Source: Deltaproteobacteria bacterium (GTDB lineage: Bacteria > Desulfobacterota > GWC2-55-46). From it: a stretch of DNA of 36,926 bases. Below are positions 1 through 6,876 of this stretch, piece by piece. Location of the stretch: positions 1 to 36,926 of the forward strand of contig JACRCE010000105.1 in NCBI GenBank assembly GCA_016213015.1. The letters run 5' to 3'. The notes beneath the pieces were generated by a model. That model saw only the letters and a list, made by a program, of their open reading frames with translations. It ran no database searches and had not been told where the DNA came from. The position numbers were made by a program, and so were the translations under genes. Position 1 is the stretch's first letter; each line of letters begins with the position of its first letter.

Positions 1-130
1 CAGCGTAGAATCTCGTCTTCAAGGAAATCAACCCAGCACCACTTTGTTGCACGAAGGAATTTGCCAAGGAACACGCTTTCATAATCCAAAGTGGTGCTGG
101 GCTCGCAATGACAAAATAAGAATTAATCAG
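1..130. repeat. Miniature inverted-repeat element, copy 1, truncated by the window edge
   Basis: The left end is cut by the window. The right terminal repeat reads AATTAATCAGAGGTTCC and matches the ends of the copies at 16202-16385 and 36786-36926. Inside it lies the 70-bp palindromic module (32-101). The flanking stretch from 4 to 31 is the reverse complement of bases to the right of the module in the 16214-16373 copy, so the two copies have the same architecture in opposite orientation. No transposase is encoded. Short reading frames crossing it are not believable genes. Confidence 0.7.
32..101. repeat. 70-bp palindromic module, copy 1
   Basis: Fifteen-base perfect inverted arms, CCCAGCACCACTTTG and CAAAGTGGTGCTGGG, enclose a 40-base centre. 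The whole unit is identical, in reverse complement, to 6664-6733 and 16243-16312. It looks like a small insertion nested inside a larger repeat, because the related element at the right end of the window lacks it. Confidence 0.85.
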
Positions 131-182
131 AGGTTCCTTAGTTTTTACACGGTCACGGTTTGCGGCCACTCACAACAATCAT

Positions 183-212
183 TTGACATCCAGACGCGCT
201 CTCTGATATTTT
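183..212 (+). promoter_or_regulatory. Candidate sigma-70 promoter of the small membrane gene and dciA
   Basis: TTGACA at 183-188 is a perfect -35. It is followed after 18 bases by TATTTT at 207-212, a 4 of 6 match to the -10. Transcription would start near 219. That excludes the upstream TTG at 211 and leaves ATG 229 as the first codon, with a short leader. Confidence 0.4.
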
Positions 213-228
213 GTATGGTGTGCCGACC

Positions 229-498
229 ATGAACGGAATTTTACTTGTTTTTCTCATTACATTCGCCGCATTCCTGCTGAATCTGCCGTTCGGGTTTCTG
301 AGATACAAGACGAAGAGACTGTCGGCCAAATGGTTTCTATATATCCACCTGCCCATCCCGTTCATCTACGTCCTAAGGACGATCGCCGGGGTCGGCTATC
401 AAATAATACCGATTATAGCGGTCGGCGCCATACTCGGTCAGCTCGTCGGCGGCAGGATCAACAACCTCATATCCGCGAAGGCGTCAAGAGATGCGTAA
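229..498 (+). CDS. Small hypothetical integral membrane protein
   Basis: This is an 89-residue protein of unknown function. It has a hydrophobic N-terminal segment at about residues 2-22, starting MNGILLVFLI. Further hydrophobic stretches lie at about 37-53 and 56-75, so two or three membrane passes are likely. The C-terminus is short, polar and basic. An in-frame TTG at 211 would add six residues, but the candidate promoter ends at 212, so ATG 229 is preferred. Its last eight bases overlap the dciA start, so the two genes are almost certainly co-transcribed. I do not recognise a family. The pairing with a helicase-loader gene says nothing firm about its role. Confidence 0.65.
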   Translation: MNGILLVFLITFAAFLLNLPFGFLRYKTKRLSAKWFLYIHLPIPFIYVLRTIAGVGYQIIPIIAVGAILGQLVGGRINNLISAKASRDA

Positions 499-979
499 TC
501 TTCATCTCGGCCTCAGGTCTTCCAGACCGAGGCTCAAAGACCCGTTGAAACTCGATGCGCTTCTCTTGTCGTCCTGCGCCTCGCTCCCCATGACGACGCT
601 GATCAGGGATTACGCCATAAAAAAGAGGTGGGCCCAATTCGCAGGAGACGCGGCCTCGGCAAAATCCGAACCCACGAGGCTCTCAGGAACCACGCTCAGT
701 TGCAACGTAACCTCATCCGCATGGATGTCCGAGCTTTCCTACGCAAAACCGGAGATACTCAAAAAGATAAACAAGGCCATCGGCGAAAAGGCCGTGCTGG
801 AGATCATCTTCAAGATCGGAGAGGTCAAGGGAAAAAAACCTTCACCGCCGCCCGGCTTAAACCATCGCCGGACGCCCACCAATGCCGAATTGGAAAAGGC
901 GATCAGCATCTCAAGCGGGGTCAAAGACGACATCCTTCGCAACGCCATCAAGAACGCATTTTTGAGATCGCTTCAATAA
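491..979 (+). CDS. dciA: DciA-like (DUF721) putative replicative helicase loader
   Basis: The 162-residue protein carries the DUF721/DciA pattern. It has KLDALLLSS near residue 20, a Trp at about 47 in KRWAQFAG, then TRLSGTTLSCNV followed by SSAWMSELSY at about 75-84, and an ILKKINKAIG segment before a hydrophobic strand ending FKIGEVKG near 114. DciA proteins interact with DnaB and assist helicase loading in bacteria that lack DnaC or DnaI. That role is family knowledge, not shown here. The C-terminal 45 residues are Pro-rich, then helical and charged, and are less conserved in the family. The start codon overlaps the stop of the upstream membrane gene, suggesting translational coupling. No clear intrinsic terminator follows. 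Confidence 0.75.
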   Translation: MRNLHLGLRSSRPRLKDPLKLDALLLSSCASLPMTTLIRDYAIKKRWAQFAGDAASAKSEPTRLSGTTLSCNVTSSAWMSELSYAKPEILKKINKAIGEKAVLEIIFKIGEVKGKKPSPPPGLNHRRTPTNAELEKAISISSGVKDDILRNAIKNAFLRSLQ

Positions 980-1009
980 GAATAGCGAAGGGCTTACCCC
1001 CCTCACCCT

Positions 1010-1034
1010 TCCCTCTCCCCCAAGGGGAGCGGGA
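1010..1034. repeat. C-rich/G-rich palindromic (REP-like) hairpin
   Basis: TCTCCCC-caa-GGGGA with flanking CCC/GGG pairs forms a hairpin just after dciA. It is followed on the plus strand by an A-rich rather than a T-rich run, so it is not a canonical terminator for dciA. A similar C-run/G-run hairpin occurs at 21060-21080, downstream of another gene, which argues for a dispersed intergenic repeat. Confidence 0.4.
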
Positions 1035-1083
1035 AAAAAGAGATTATACAGCGGGCAACATCGGTTTTTACCTGCCTTGGCGT

Positions 1084-1226
1084 TTATTCCCTATTAAAGT
1101 TCTTTGGGCTTACCGCTGGCTAACCGCGGGTTAGCCCCGGCAAGGAATTGCTCATTTTGAAACCACGTCTTATCGCGCCTGCGGCGCGCCTCGCCGTGTA
1201 ACCGGTCTTTCAAGAAAGGTAAGTCA
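1084..1226. repeat. Dispersed intergenic repeat with a 91-bp internal insertion
   Basis: The left block, 1084-1114, matches 31561-31591 at all but three or so positions. The right block, 1206-1226, matches 31594-31614 exactly. At the second locus only two bases separate the blocks; here 91 bases do. That insert contains a perfect hairpin GGCTAACC-GCG-GGTTAGCC (1118-1136) and a GC-rich near-palindrome around 1175-1190. On the minus strand the TGA at the repeat end is the stop codon of the nucleoside transporter gene. Confidence 0.65.
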
Positions 1227-2417
1227 TATCAGCATACCGGCGATCGCAGCGGTCATGAAACTTGCGATGGTGCCGGATGCAAGCGCCTTAAGCGAGAGGC
1301 GCGCAACCTCTTTTTTTCTGTCGGGGGCTATTGCCCCGATGCCGCCTATCAGGATGGCGATGGACCCGAAGTTTGCAAACCCGCAGAGCGCGTAAGTGGT
1401 TATGGTTATCGCCCTCGGCGAGAGCGCCCCGTTTGCAATGAGTCCTTGCATCCTCTGATACGAGATGAACTCGTTGAAGACCGTTTTAACGCCAAGCAGT
1501 TCCCCGACCTTTCTGCACTCCTCCCAAGGCACTCCCATGATAAAGGCGAAAGGCGTGAAGACGTAACCCATTATCGTCTCGAAGGACGTATTCGCGTACC
1601 CGAAAAAATGATTCATCATGCCGATGAGCGAGACAAAGGCCAATAAGACCGCGCCTACCGTTACGGCAAGCCTCAATCCGTCTATTGCGCCGTCAGCCGC
1701 GGCCTCTATGACGTTCGCGTCGTCGGTCTTGATGGACGCGCCTGAGAGCGCGGCTGCGCTCTCCTCCGTTTCAGGTATCATCAGTTTTGATATGACTATG
1801 GCGGCCGGCGCGCTCATGACCGAGGCGGCCAGCAGGTGTCCGGCGCTTGCTCCGAAGCTGACGTAAACGGCCATGACGCTTCCGGCGATGGTCGCCATGA
1901 AGCCGGTCATCACCGTGAACAACTCCGAGCGCGTCATCCGCCTGATATATTCCTTGACGCCGGTTACGGCTTCAATGCCCATGAACACGAACATAGCCGC
2001 CAATAGCGACTCCGCCCCTGAGGCATTCATCGTGCGGCGCATGACCCACGCGAAAGCGAGCGCCACGCGCTGTATGACGTTGAGATGGCACAGTATCCCC
2101 ATGAGGGAAGAAATAAATATGATGACCGGCAAGACCTTGAAGGCCAGTATCGCGCCTATGGACTGATCGCTTATCAGGTTGCCGAAAAGAAACCTTGAGC
2201 CTATGTCCGTAAAATCCAGCACAGCGGTCATGGCGAGTCTTGCGTAGTCGAAGACCAATTTGCCCGGGGCCGTCTTGAGTATCGCCGCCGCAAAGACGAA
2301 CTGAAGCGCCACCCCCCATAGAACAAGCCTCCATGCGACCCGTTTCCTGTTGTCGGAAAACGCCAATCCCATCAAGATGAAAACCACAAGGCCGAGGGCG
2401 CTTATAACCCGTTCCAT
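1224..2417 (-). CDS. NupC-type concentrative nucleoside transporter
   Basis: This 397-residue polytopic protein matches the CNT/NupC family, inner-membrane symporters that import nucleosides with H+ or Na+. It begins with a short N-terminal helix bundle (about residues 4-50). It then shows the gate domain and the core nucleoside-recognition region with GVKEYIRRMTRSELFTVMTG and SFGASAGHLLAASVMSAPAA near the middle. The conserved C-terminal domain has TTYALCGFANFGSIAILIGG. Length fits the family (about 400). ATG is preceded by GGGGAGG eight bases upstream. It lies 18 bp after the ABC-2 permease and is probably in the same transcript. Substrate preference and coupling ion cannot be read from sequence. 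The stop codon lies in a dispersed repeat. Confidence 0.9.
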   Translation of the reverse strand: MERVISALGLVVFILMGLAFSDNRKRVAWRLVLWGVALQFVFAAAILKTAPGKLVFDYARLAMTAVLDFTDIGSRFLFGNLISDQSIGAILAFKVLPVIIFISSLMGILCHLNVIQRVALAFAWVMRRTMNASGAESLLAAMFVFMGIEAVTGVKEYIRRMTRSELFTVMTGFMATIAGSVMAVYVSFGASAGHLLAASVMSAPAAIVISKLMIPETEESAAALSGASIKTDDANVIEAAADGAIDGLRLAVTVGAVLLAFVSLIGMMNHFFGYANTSFETIMGYVFTPFAFIMGVPWEECRKVGELLGVKTVFNEFISYQRMQGLIANGALSPRAITITTYALCGFANFGSIAILIGGIGAIAPDRKKEVARLSLKALASGTIASFMTAAIAGMLI

Positions 2418-2435
2418 CTATTCATCCTCCCCTGC

Positions 2436-3563
2436 TTATAGATTGCGTTTGAACAGCATTATGCCGCCCGCTACCGTAACCGCGGAAAAAACCCCAAGAA
2501 AGATTATGTCTCCCCCGATGGCTGAAAACCCGGCGCCCTTGAACAGCAACGCCCGCAGGGCGTGCACGGAATAGGTCTCAGGGTTTATCGACGCGAATGC
2601 GCGGAGCCATCGAGGGAAGCTCTCCACCGGATAGATCGCCCCGCTCGGGAAGAAAAAGATGACGTTCAGAAAGCCGCCGAGGACGCCCACTATCCTCGGA
2701 TGGTTTATCCTGCCCATTATGATGAACATCATGCCCTGAAGACCGAGCGTGGACAGTATTATGACGACGAGCATCAGAGCGACGCCGGACGGATTCAACA
2801 ACTCGAAGAGCTTCATGCCCGATATGAGAGAGGAAAAAAACAGGACGATTACCGCGATGGCGGTGGTTATGATAAGCCCGCTCGCAACAAGACCCATGAC
2901 AATATCCCGCTTGGTAAGCGGCGTAAGCAGATAGCTTTCGTCCACCCCGAGGAATCTGTCCATGACGAGGTTGAACGCTCCGGTCATCATGGCCCCGAGG
3001 AATATGGCCATTATCACGACGCCGGGTATGAGCGTCTGATCGTAGTCGAACTTGGGGTATAACTCGATTGAGCGCATTTCAACGGCGGAGTGGACGCGCT
3101 CATCCCTTATCTTCACCGTCTCGTCGCCGAATCGGGCGATGGCCTTAGCAAGGGCGTTCTGGATAGTGGCGGAGGATACGGTCTCGGCATTGTCAAGAAA
3201 CAGACCGGTCTCGGCCCCTTTCCTCCTGCTTATGTCCCTGCCGAATCCCGGCGGAATGACAAGCACAGCCTTAAAAAGACCGTCCCTGACCCCCTGCATG
3301 GCAAAGGATTCGTCCTGAATTTCAAAAAGCCGTATCGAACCGGTGGACGATTCGACCGTCTTTACAAGGGCGGCAAGCCTTACGGCCTCCGGCCCTTTAT
3401 CCATGTCAACGAGCGCCAGCGGCAGACGTTTAAGCTCGCCCTGAAAGGAGTTGCCGAGTATGACAAGATATACCAGCGGCATCAGGATGCTGACCATCAC
3501 GACGATCGGGTTTCTTACGAACTTCCTTACGTCCCTTTCGAATATGGCGAAAAAACGATTCAT
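2436..3563 (-). CDS. ABC-2 type transporter permease
   Basis: The 375-residue protein starts MNRFFAIFERDVRKFVRNP, the usual opening of ABC-2 exporter permeases. It has one N-terminal helix (about 20-38), a large extracytoplasmic domain of about 150 residues with a PPGFGRDI motif, and a C-terminal five-helix membrane block. That block includes FLGVDESYLLTPLTKRDIVM before helix 3 and a late FFPSGAIYPVESFPRWLRAF motif. An upstream in-frame extension of 51 residues would run into the ATPase gene and lacks family similarity, so ATG 3563 was chosen. It lies four bases after the ATPase stop. It would form the membrane half of an exporter with the ATPase and the HlyD-type adaptor. The substrate is unknown. 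Confidence 0.88.
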   Translation of the reverse strand: MNRFFAIFERDVRKFVRNPIVVMVSILMPLVYLVILGNSFQGELKRLPLALVDMDKGPEAVRLAALVKTVESSTGSIRLFEIQDESFAMQGVRDGLFKAVLVIPPGFGRDISRRKGAETGLFLDNAETVSSATIQNALAKAIARFGDETVKIRDERVHSAVEMRSIELYPKFDYDQTLIPGVVIMAIFLGAMMTGAFNLVMDRFLGVDESYLLTPLTKRDIVMGLVASGLIITTAIAVIVLFFSSLISGMKLFELLNPSGVALMLVVIILSTLGLQGMMFIIMGRINHPRIVGVLGGFLNVIFFFPSGAIYPVESFPRWLRAFASINPETYSVHALRALLFKGAGFSAIGGDIIFLGVFSAVTVAGGIMLFKRNL

Positions 3564-3567
3564 GCGG

Positions 3568-4572
3568 TTATCTTGAGAGCTTCGTCGGCACTCCCGCGCC
3601 GAGGAGGAAATTAACCTTCTTAGCCTCCTCGTCGCGTATCGGCCTTCCGGTGAAGTGTATGAACACGTCCTCGAGCGTCTGCTGCTTGAGAGTAACGCGC
3701 CGCACGGGCGCGCCAAGGCGTTTCAAGGCGTCAACGAGCGCGGGTATTATCTCGGCGCCGTTGCCGGTGGACACGATGAGCGTATCGCCGGTCATGGCGC
3801 ATGAGGTTACGTTGCTTATCGTCCTTACGAACTCGGCGGCCTTGTGAACGTCATAGCCGGATATGTCAAGCTCAACCACGTCCTTTTCAGGTATCTGTTT
3901 TTTCAGGCCTTCGACGGTATCGAGCGCCACGATCCTGCCATAGTCTATTATCGCCACCTTGCCGCAAAGCGCCTCGGCCTCCTCCATGTAGTGCGTGGTA
4001 AGCAATATGGTAAGGGCGTCCGTTGCCATGAACCTTTCGAGCAGGTCCCATACGACGTGCCTGCTCTGGGGATCAAGGCCGATGGTAGGCTCGTCGAGGA
4101 TGAGGATGGACGGCTTATGCACCAGCCCCCGCGCGATCTCAAGCCTTCTTCTCATGCCGCCGGAATACGTCGCGACGAGGTCGCCCGCCCTGTCATGCAA
4201 ACCGACGAGATTAAGCAACTCGGCGATGCGCCCTGCGCGTTCCTTCTTCCTCATGCCGAAAAAACGCGCATGTATGTCGAGTATCTCGCGTCCGGTGAGG
4301 TCCAAGTCGCTTGTCATGGCCTGAGGTATGACGCCTATGACCTCCCTGACGCTTGCGCTGTGTTTCGCCACGTCATAGCCGCCGACCTTAGCGGAGCCGG
4401 ACGTCGGCTTTATGAGCGTGGTCAGTATCCTTATCAGCGTGGTCTTGCCCGCGCCGTTCGGGCCGAGAAGCCCGAAACACTCCCCCGAAGGGATGGACAT
4501 GGATATGCCGTCAACCGCGACGACGCCCGGGTAGACCTTCTTTAATTCGTTTATCTCGATCGCATAAGACAT
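3568..4572 (-). CDS. ABC transporter ATP-binding protein (DrrA/CcmA-like)
   Basis: This 334-residue nucleotide-binding subunit powers the neighbouring ABC-2 permease. Visible motifs are Walker A GPNGAGKTT (37-45), Q-loop near VIPQAMT (81-87), signature YSGGMRRRLEIARG (136-149), Walker B ILILDEP (156-162) and the switch His in LLTTHYMEEAE (about 190-200). After residue 215 there is an extra domain with VVELDISGYDV and TLKQQTLEDVFIHFTGR. This matches the C-terminal extension of daunorubicin-resistance-type ATPases. It starts at ATG nine bases after the adaptor gene. The trailing 30 residues after TGRPIRDEE are unconserved. Confidence 0.92.
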   Translation of the reverse strand: MSYAIEINELKKVYPGVVAVDGISMSIPSGECFGLLGPNGAGKTTLIRILTTLIKPTSGSAKVGGYDVAKHSASVREVIGVIPQAMTSDLDLTGREILDIHARFFGMRKKERAGRIAELLNLVGLHDRAGDLVATYSGGMRRRLEIARGLVHKPSILILDEPTIGLDPQSRHVVWDLLERFMATDALTILLTTHYMEEAEALCGKVAIIDYGRIVALDTVEGLKKQIPEKDVVELDISGYDVHKAAEFVRTISNVTSCAMTGDTLIVSTGNGAEIIPALVDALKRLGAPVRRVTLKQQTLEDVFIHFTGRPIRDEEAKKVNFLLGAGVPTKLSR

Positions 4573-4581
4573 ATAAGGAAG

Positions 4582-5646
4582 TTATCGGTTATCGAGGTGA
4601 AACCTCACCGTAACCGTCATGCCGGGTTTTAACGTCCCGTCAGGCTTGGTAATCCTCGCCTTTACCCTGAATGATTTTATGTCGCTTCTGCCCCGCGTAA
4701 CGTCGCGCTGAGTCGCAAAGGCGGCCAGTTCCGATATTTCCGTAACCACGGCCTCTACCGGCTTTTGGTTCCGAACAAACACCTCGGCCCTGTTGCCGAG
4801 GCGTATCTCGGGTATCCGCGTCTCGTCTATGTCCACCCTTGCCCATATATTATCAAGGTCGACCACCGTGTATACGGACGCGCCAGCCTGCGCCCTCTCG
4901 CCCGCTTCAAACGACTTGAGCGCGATGACGCCGTTTATGGGCGACCTGACCGTTGAATCGGCAAGCTGTGTTTGAATCACCTTGATTCTCGCCTGTTTCT
5001 CGGCAACCAGCGCCTCTGCCGTCTCGATACGCGCATTTGCCGCCTTGATATTGATACCGGAATTTCTCACCGCGACGGCGGAGCTCTTTTGCCGCGCCGT
5101 TGCCGACGCGTGCTGCGCCTTCAATGAATCATAGTGCGCCTGAGCCGCGTCCATCTCCTTTTTGGAAACAAAGCCTTCAGCGATAAGACCCTTGACGCGC
5201 CCGAGGTTTTCCTGAGCCTCGTCGGCAAGCGCCTTGACCCTGAGCGCTTCCTCCTTTGCGGCAACGGCCTCATGCCCTTGCGCCTCCAGCGCGGCAGAGG
5301 CGTTTTCCAAGCCGATCCTCGCCTCGCCGAGCGACCGCATGGCGCTTAACGCGACGGCCTCGCCTTCAACAAGCCGCGCCTTCAACTCGTCCGACTCAAG
5401 CCTGAATGCGGCGTCCCCCGTCTTTACGGCGGAACCCGCGTCGCAACACATCCATTCAAGCGCGCCTTCGAGCTTGGTCGATAGTTCAACCTCGACCGCC
5501 TCCATCTCGCCGGTTGTCTCCATGTATGCGACTGCCGCGGGTTGTTTGAATATCCTCGGATACGCCGCGATCAACGCAAGCGCGCCAAGGATAATCACAA
5601 GACCGATGCCGATAAGCATCTGAAACCGTTTTCCCGCCATCGCCAT
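4582..5646 (-). CDS. HlyD/MacA-type periplasmic adaptor (membrane fusion protein)
   Basis: This is a 354-residue adaptor linking an inner-membrane pump to an outer-membrane channel. It starts MAMAGKRFQM with one transmembrane anchor (about 9-26). A biotinyl-lipoyl-like half motif around ALEWMCCDAGSAVKTGDAAF follows. A long Ala/Glu-rich coiled coil spans roughly residues 75-220, then the second lipoyl half DSTVRSPINGVIALKSFEAG, and a beta-barrel region with VDLDNIWARVDIDE. The ATG at 5646 has GGAG seven bases upstream. A TTG nine codons further upstream is possible but has no better ribosome site. First gene of the export operon. With only one permease and no outer-membrane factor in the window, the channel is presumably encoded elsewhere. 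Confidence 0.9.
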   Translation of the reverse strand: MAMAGKRFQMLIGIGLVIILGALALIAAYPRIFKQPAAVAYMETTGEMEAVEVELSTKLEGALEWMCCDAGSAVKTGDAAFRLESDELKARLVEGEAVALSAMRSLGEARIGLENASAALEAQGHEAVAAKEEALRVKALADEAQENLGRVKGLIAEGFVSKKEMDAAQAHYDSLKAQHASATARQKSSAVAVRNSGINIKAANARIETAEALVAEKQARIKVIQTQLADSTVRSPINGVIALKSFEAGERAQAGASVYTVVDLDNIWARVDIDETRIPEIRLGNRAEVFVRNQKPVEAVVTEISELAAFATQRDVTRGRSDIKSFRVKARITKPDGTLKPGMTVTVRFHLDNR

Positions 5647-5682
5647 GAAAAATCTCCGATAAGACGCTGTCAAACAATCGGC

Positions 5683-5688
5683 ATTATA
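5683..5688 (-). promoter_or_regulatory. Possible -10 element for the export operon
   Basis: The minus strand reads TATAAT here, about 40 bases upstream of the adaptor ATG. No good -35 is visible at 16-18 bases (closest GACCGT), so this is a weak assignment. Confidence 0.3.
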
Positions 5689-5763
5689 ACTATATCAGAA
5701 TAGGAACGGTCATGGGAATGAACGATGAACGGCGTAGGGGCGCACCTGCCGAGAAGGGCTCTA

Positions 5764-6195
5764 TTACTTGACGCGGGTAACGTTTCCGACTATTTGTCCG
5801 CTTACCTCGATTGCGCCGTCCTGCGACGCGGCAACCGAACCCTCGTCCCAGACTTTACCGTCGGCTCGCCAATAGCCGTTTACCACCAACGGCTCATCGG
5901 CGTTGAGTATCTCGATTGGCGGCTTCTTGAGCCTGTACCGGGGCGTAAGGAACAGGCTGGAAAAGCTCATGTCCTCGAACTCGACCTTGGGGCAGTTTAC
6001 GACAAGCCAGTAGTCCGTAACCGTCTCTCGCTTTGGTTCCTCGCCTTTGTGCGTCTGGATCATCGCGATGATATTCGGCTCCTTCACCATGCTCTTGGAG
6101 CCGCAAAGGGACTCGACCAGATCGCCTTCTATTACGTTGGCGTTGCCGCCCGCGGCAAAATTGCGCGGCTCGCCGACCTCTATCCTTACACGCAT
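5764..6195 (-). CDS. Hypothetical protein, 143 residues
   Basis: I do not recognise this protein. It is soluble, with no signal peptide or membrane segment. It has a beta-rich look: MRVRIEVGEP at the start, alternating hydrophobic residues in the middle (DYWLVVNCPKVEFEDMSF) and a final QDGAIEVSGQIVGNVTRV that resembles a strand-turn-strand end. It contains two Cys (in SLCGSKS and VVNCPKV). The ATG is well supported by AGGAGG seven bases upstream, the best ribosome site nearby. It stands alone between the export operon and the tRNA, so context gives no clue. Coding strength is good and the GC use is like that of its neighbours. Confidence 0.7.
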   Translation of the reverse strand: MRVRIEVGEPRNFAAGGNANVIEGDLVESLCGSKSMVKEPNIIAMIQTHKGEEPKRETVTDYWLVVNCPKVEFEDMSFSSLFLTPRYRLKKPPIEILNADEPLVVNGYWRADGKVWDEGSVAASQDGAIEVSGQIVGNVTRVK

Positions 6196-6214
6196 TGCAA
6201 TGCCTCCTTAAAGA

Positions 6215-6228
6215 CCGTGAACCGTGAA
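6215..6228. repeat. CCGTGAA tandem doublet
   Basis: CCGTGAACCGTGAA occurs here, just upstream of the 143-residue gene. It occurs again in reverse complement at 36218-36231, just downstream of spoVG. Both copies are intergenic. It is short and could be part of a dispersed heptamer repeat family. Confidence 0.4.
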
Positions 6229-6353
6229 CGTTGTCCGTGATCGTAAAAGAAAAATCTTTTATTGGAGCGGGCCGCCGGGAATCGGTCTTCGCTCCCGCTC
6301 GTCTTCAAACCCCGGCCTTCAAATGCGTTCCCAAGCCGGAAGCTCTGGGAACG

Positions 6354-6388
6354 AAAAAACTCGAAAGGCGTTCGATTCCTTCGAGTTC
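6354..6388 (-). terminator. Intrinsic terminator of the tRNA-Gly gene
   Basis: On the minus strand AACTCGAAGG pairs with CCTTTCGAGTT (one bulged base) across a nine-base loop and is followed at once by TTTTTT. It starts about 10 bases after the tRNA 3' end, as expected for a single-tRNA transcript. Confidence 0.75.
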
Positions 6389-6398
6389 GCGTAAACTA

Positions 6399-6472
6399 TG
6401 GAGCGGGCGACGGGAATCGAACCCGCGTCTAAAGCTTGGGAAGCTTTCATTCTACCATTGAACTACGCCCGC
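6399..6472 (-). tRNA. tRNA-Gly (anticodon CCC), CCA encoded
   Basis: On the minus strand the acceptor stem GCGGGCG pairs with CGCCCGC, followed by discriminator T and an encoded CCA. The D-arm region holds AATGGTAGA. The anticodon stem AAAGC/GCTTT encloses loop TTCCCAA, giving anticodon CCC, which reads GGG glycine codons. The T-arm is GCGGG-TTCGATT-CCCGT. Total length is 74 with CCA. It has its own promoter (6493-6521) and terminator (6354-6388). Confidence 0.95.
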
Positions 6473-6492
6473 GACATCTCGGCTAACGGTGT

Positions 6493-6521
6493 TTTATACC
6501 TTAGAACAAGGTGATAGTCAA
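6493..6521 (-). promoter_or_regulatory. Sigma-70 promoter of tRNA-Gly
   Basis: TTGACT (6516-6521) and TATAAA (6493-6498), separated by exactly 17 bases, lie about 20 bases upstream of the mature tRNA 5' end. Each hexamer has five of six consensus bases. Confidence 0.75.
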
Positions 6522-6614
6522 GAAGAAGCGGCTTTACAGACCGGCTGAGACCTCCCCCTACCCACTCCTTGGTAAGGAGGGGAGCAAAGAATCTCCTCCC
6601 TCTTTTTTCAAGGG

Positions 6615-6841
6615 GACCTTTGCATAAGTCAAAAAAGAAGGGATCGCAAGCCGTCATTGCGAGCCCAGCACCACTTTGGATTATGAAAGCGTGTTCCTTG
6701 GCAAATTCCTTCGTGCAACAAAGTGGTGCTGGGCGAAGCAATCTCGTCTCTTGGTAAATCAGCGAGTTACGAGATTGCCGCGTCGCAAGAAACCGCTCCT
6801 CGCAATGACAAGCACGTTCTTTATGCGGTTATGCAAAGGTC
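6615..6841. repeat. 227-bp miniature element with GACCTTTGCATAA ends
   Basis: Perfect 13-base terminal inverted repeats, GACCTTTGCATAA (6615-6627) and TTATGCAAAGGTC (6829-6841), bound the element. A second inner inverted pair is GTCATTGCGAG (6653-6663) and CTCGCAATGAC (6799-6809). Inside that pair sits the 70-bp module (6664-6733). No coding capacity. The sequence TTTTTCAAGGGG lies on both flanks and may mark the insertion target or an older repeat. The ends differ from those of the elements at 16214 and 36786. Confidence 0.65.
6664..6733. repeat. 70-bp palindromic module, copy 2
   Basis: It is identical to 16243-16312 in the same orientation and to 32-101 in reverse complement. It has 15-base perfect arms and a 40-base centre. 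Here it is nested in a host element with different termini, which suggests that it moves or spreads independently of the host element. Confidence 0.85.
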
Positions 6842-6876
6842 TCTTTTTCAAGGGGAGGTACGGGTGGGTGCCGACA

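Noticed and set aside
44-232. A 62-codon frame beginning in the left repeat
   Set aside because: It is made largely of the 70-bp module and MITE end. The same peptide segment recurs wherever the repeat occurs (for example near 6676 and 16270).
1010-1034. Hairpin after dciA as a terminator
   Set aside because: No T-tract on the plus strand; a similar hairpin at 21060-21080 suggests a dispersed repeat.
628-1134. A 168-codon plus-strand frame overlapping dciA
   Set aside because: Different frame across DciA, no family signal, and its C-terminal part translates intergenic repeat sequence.
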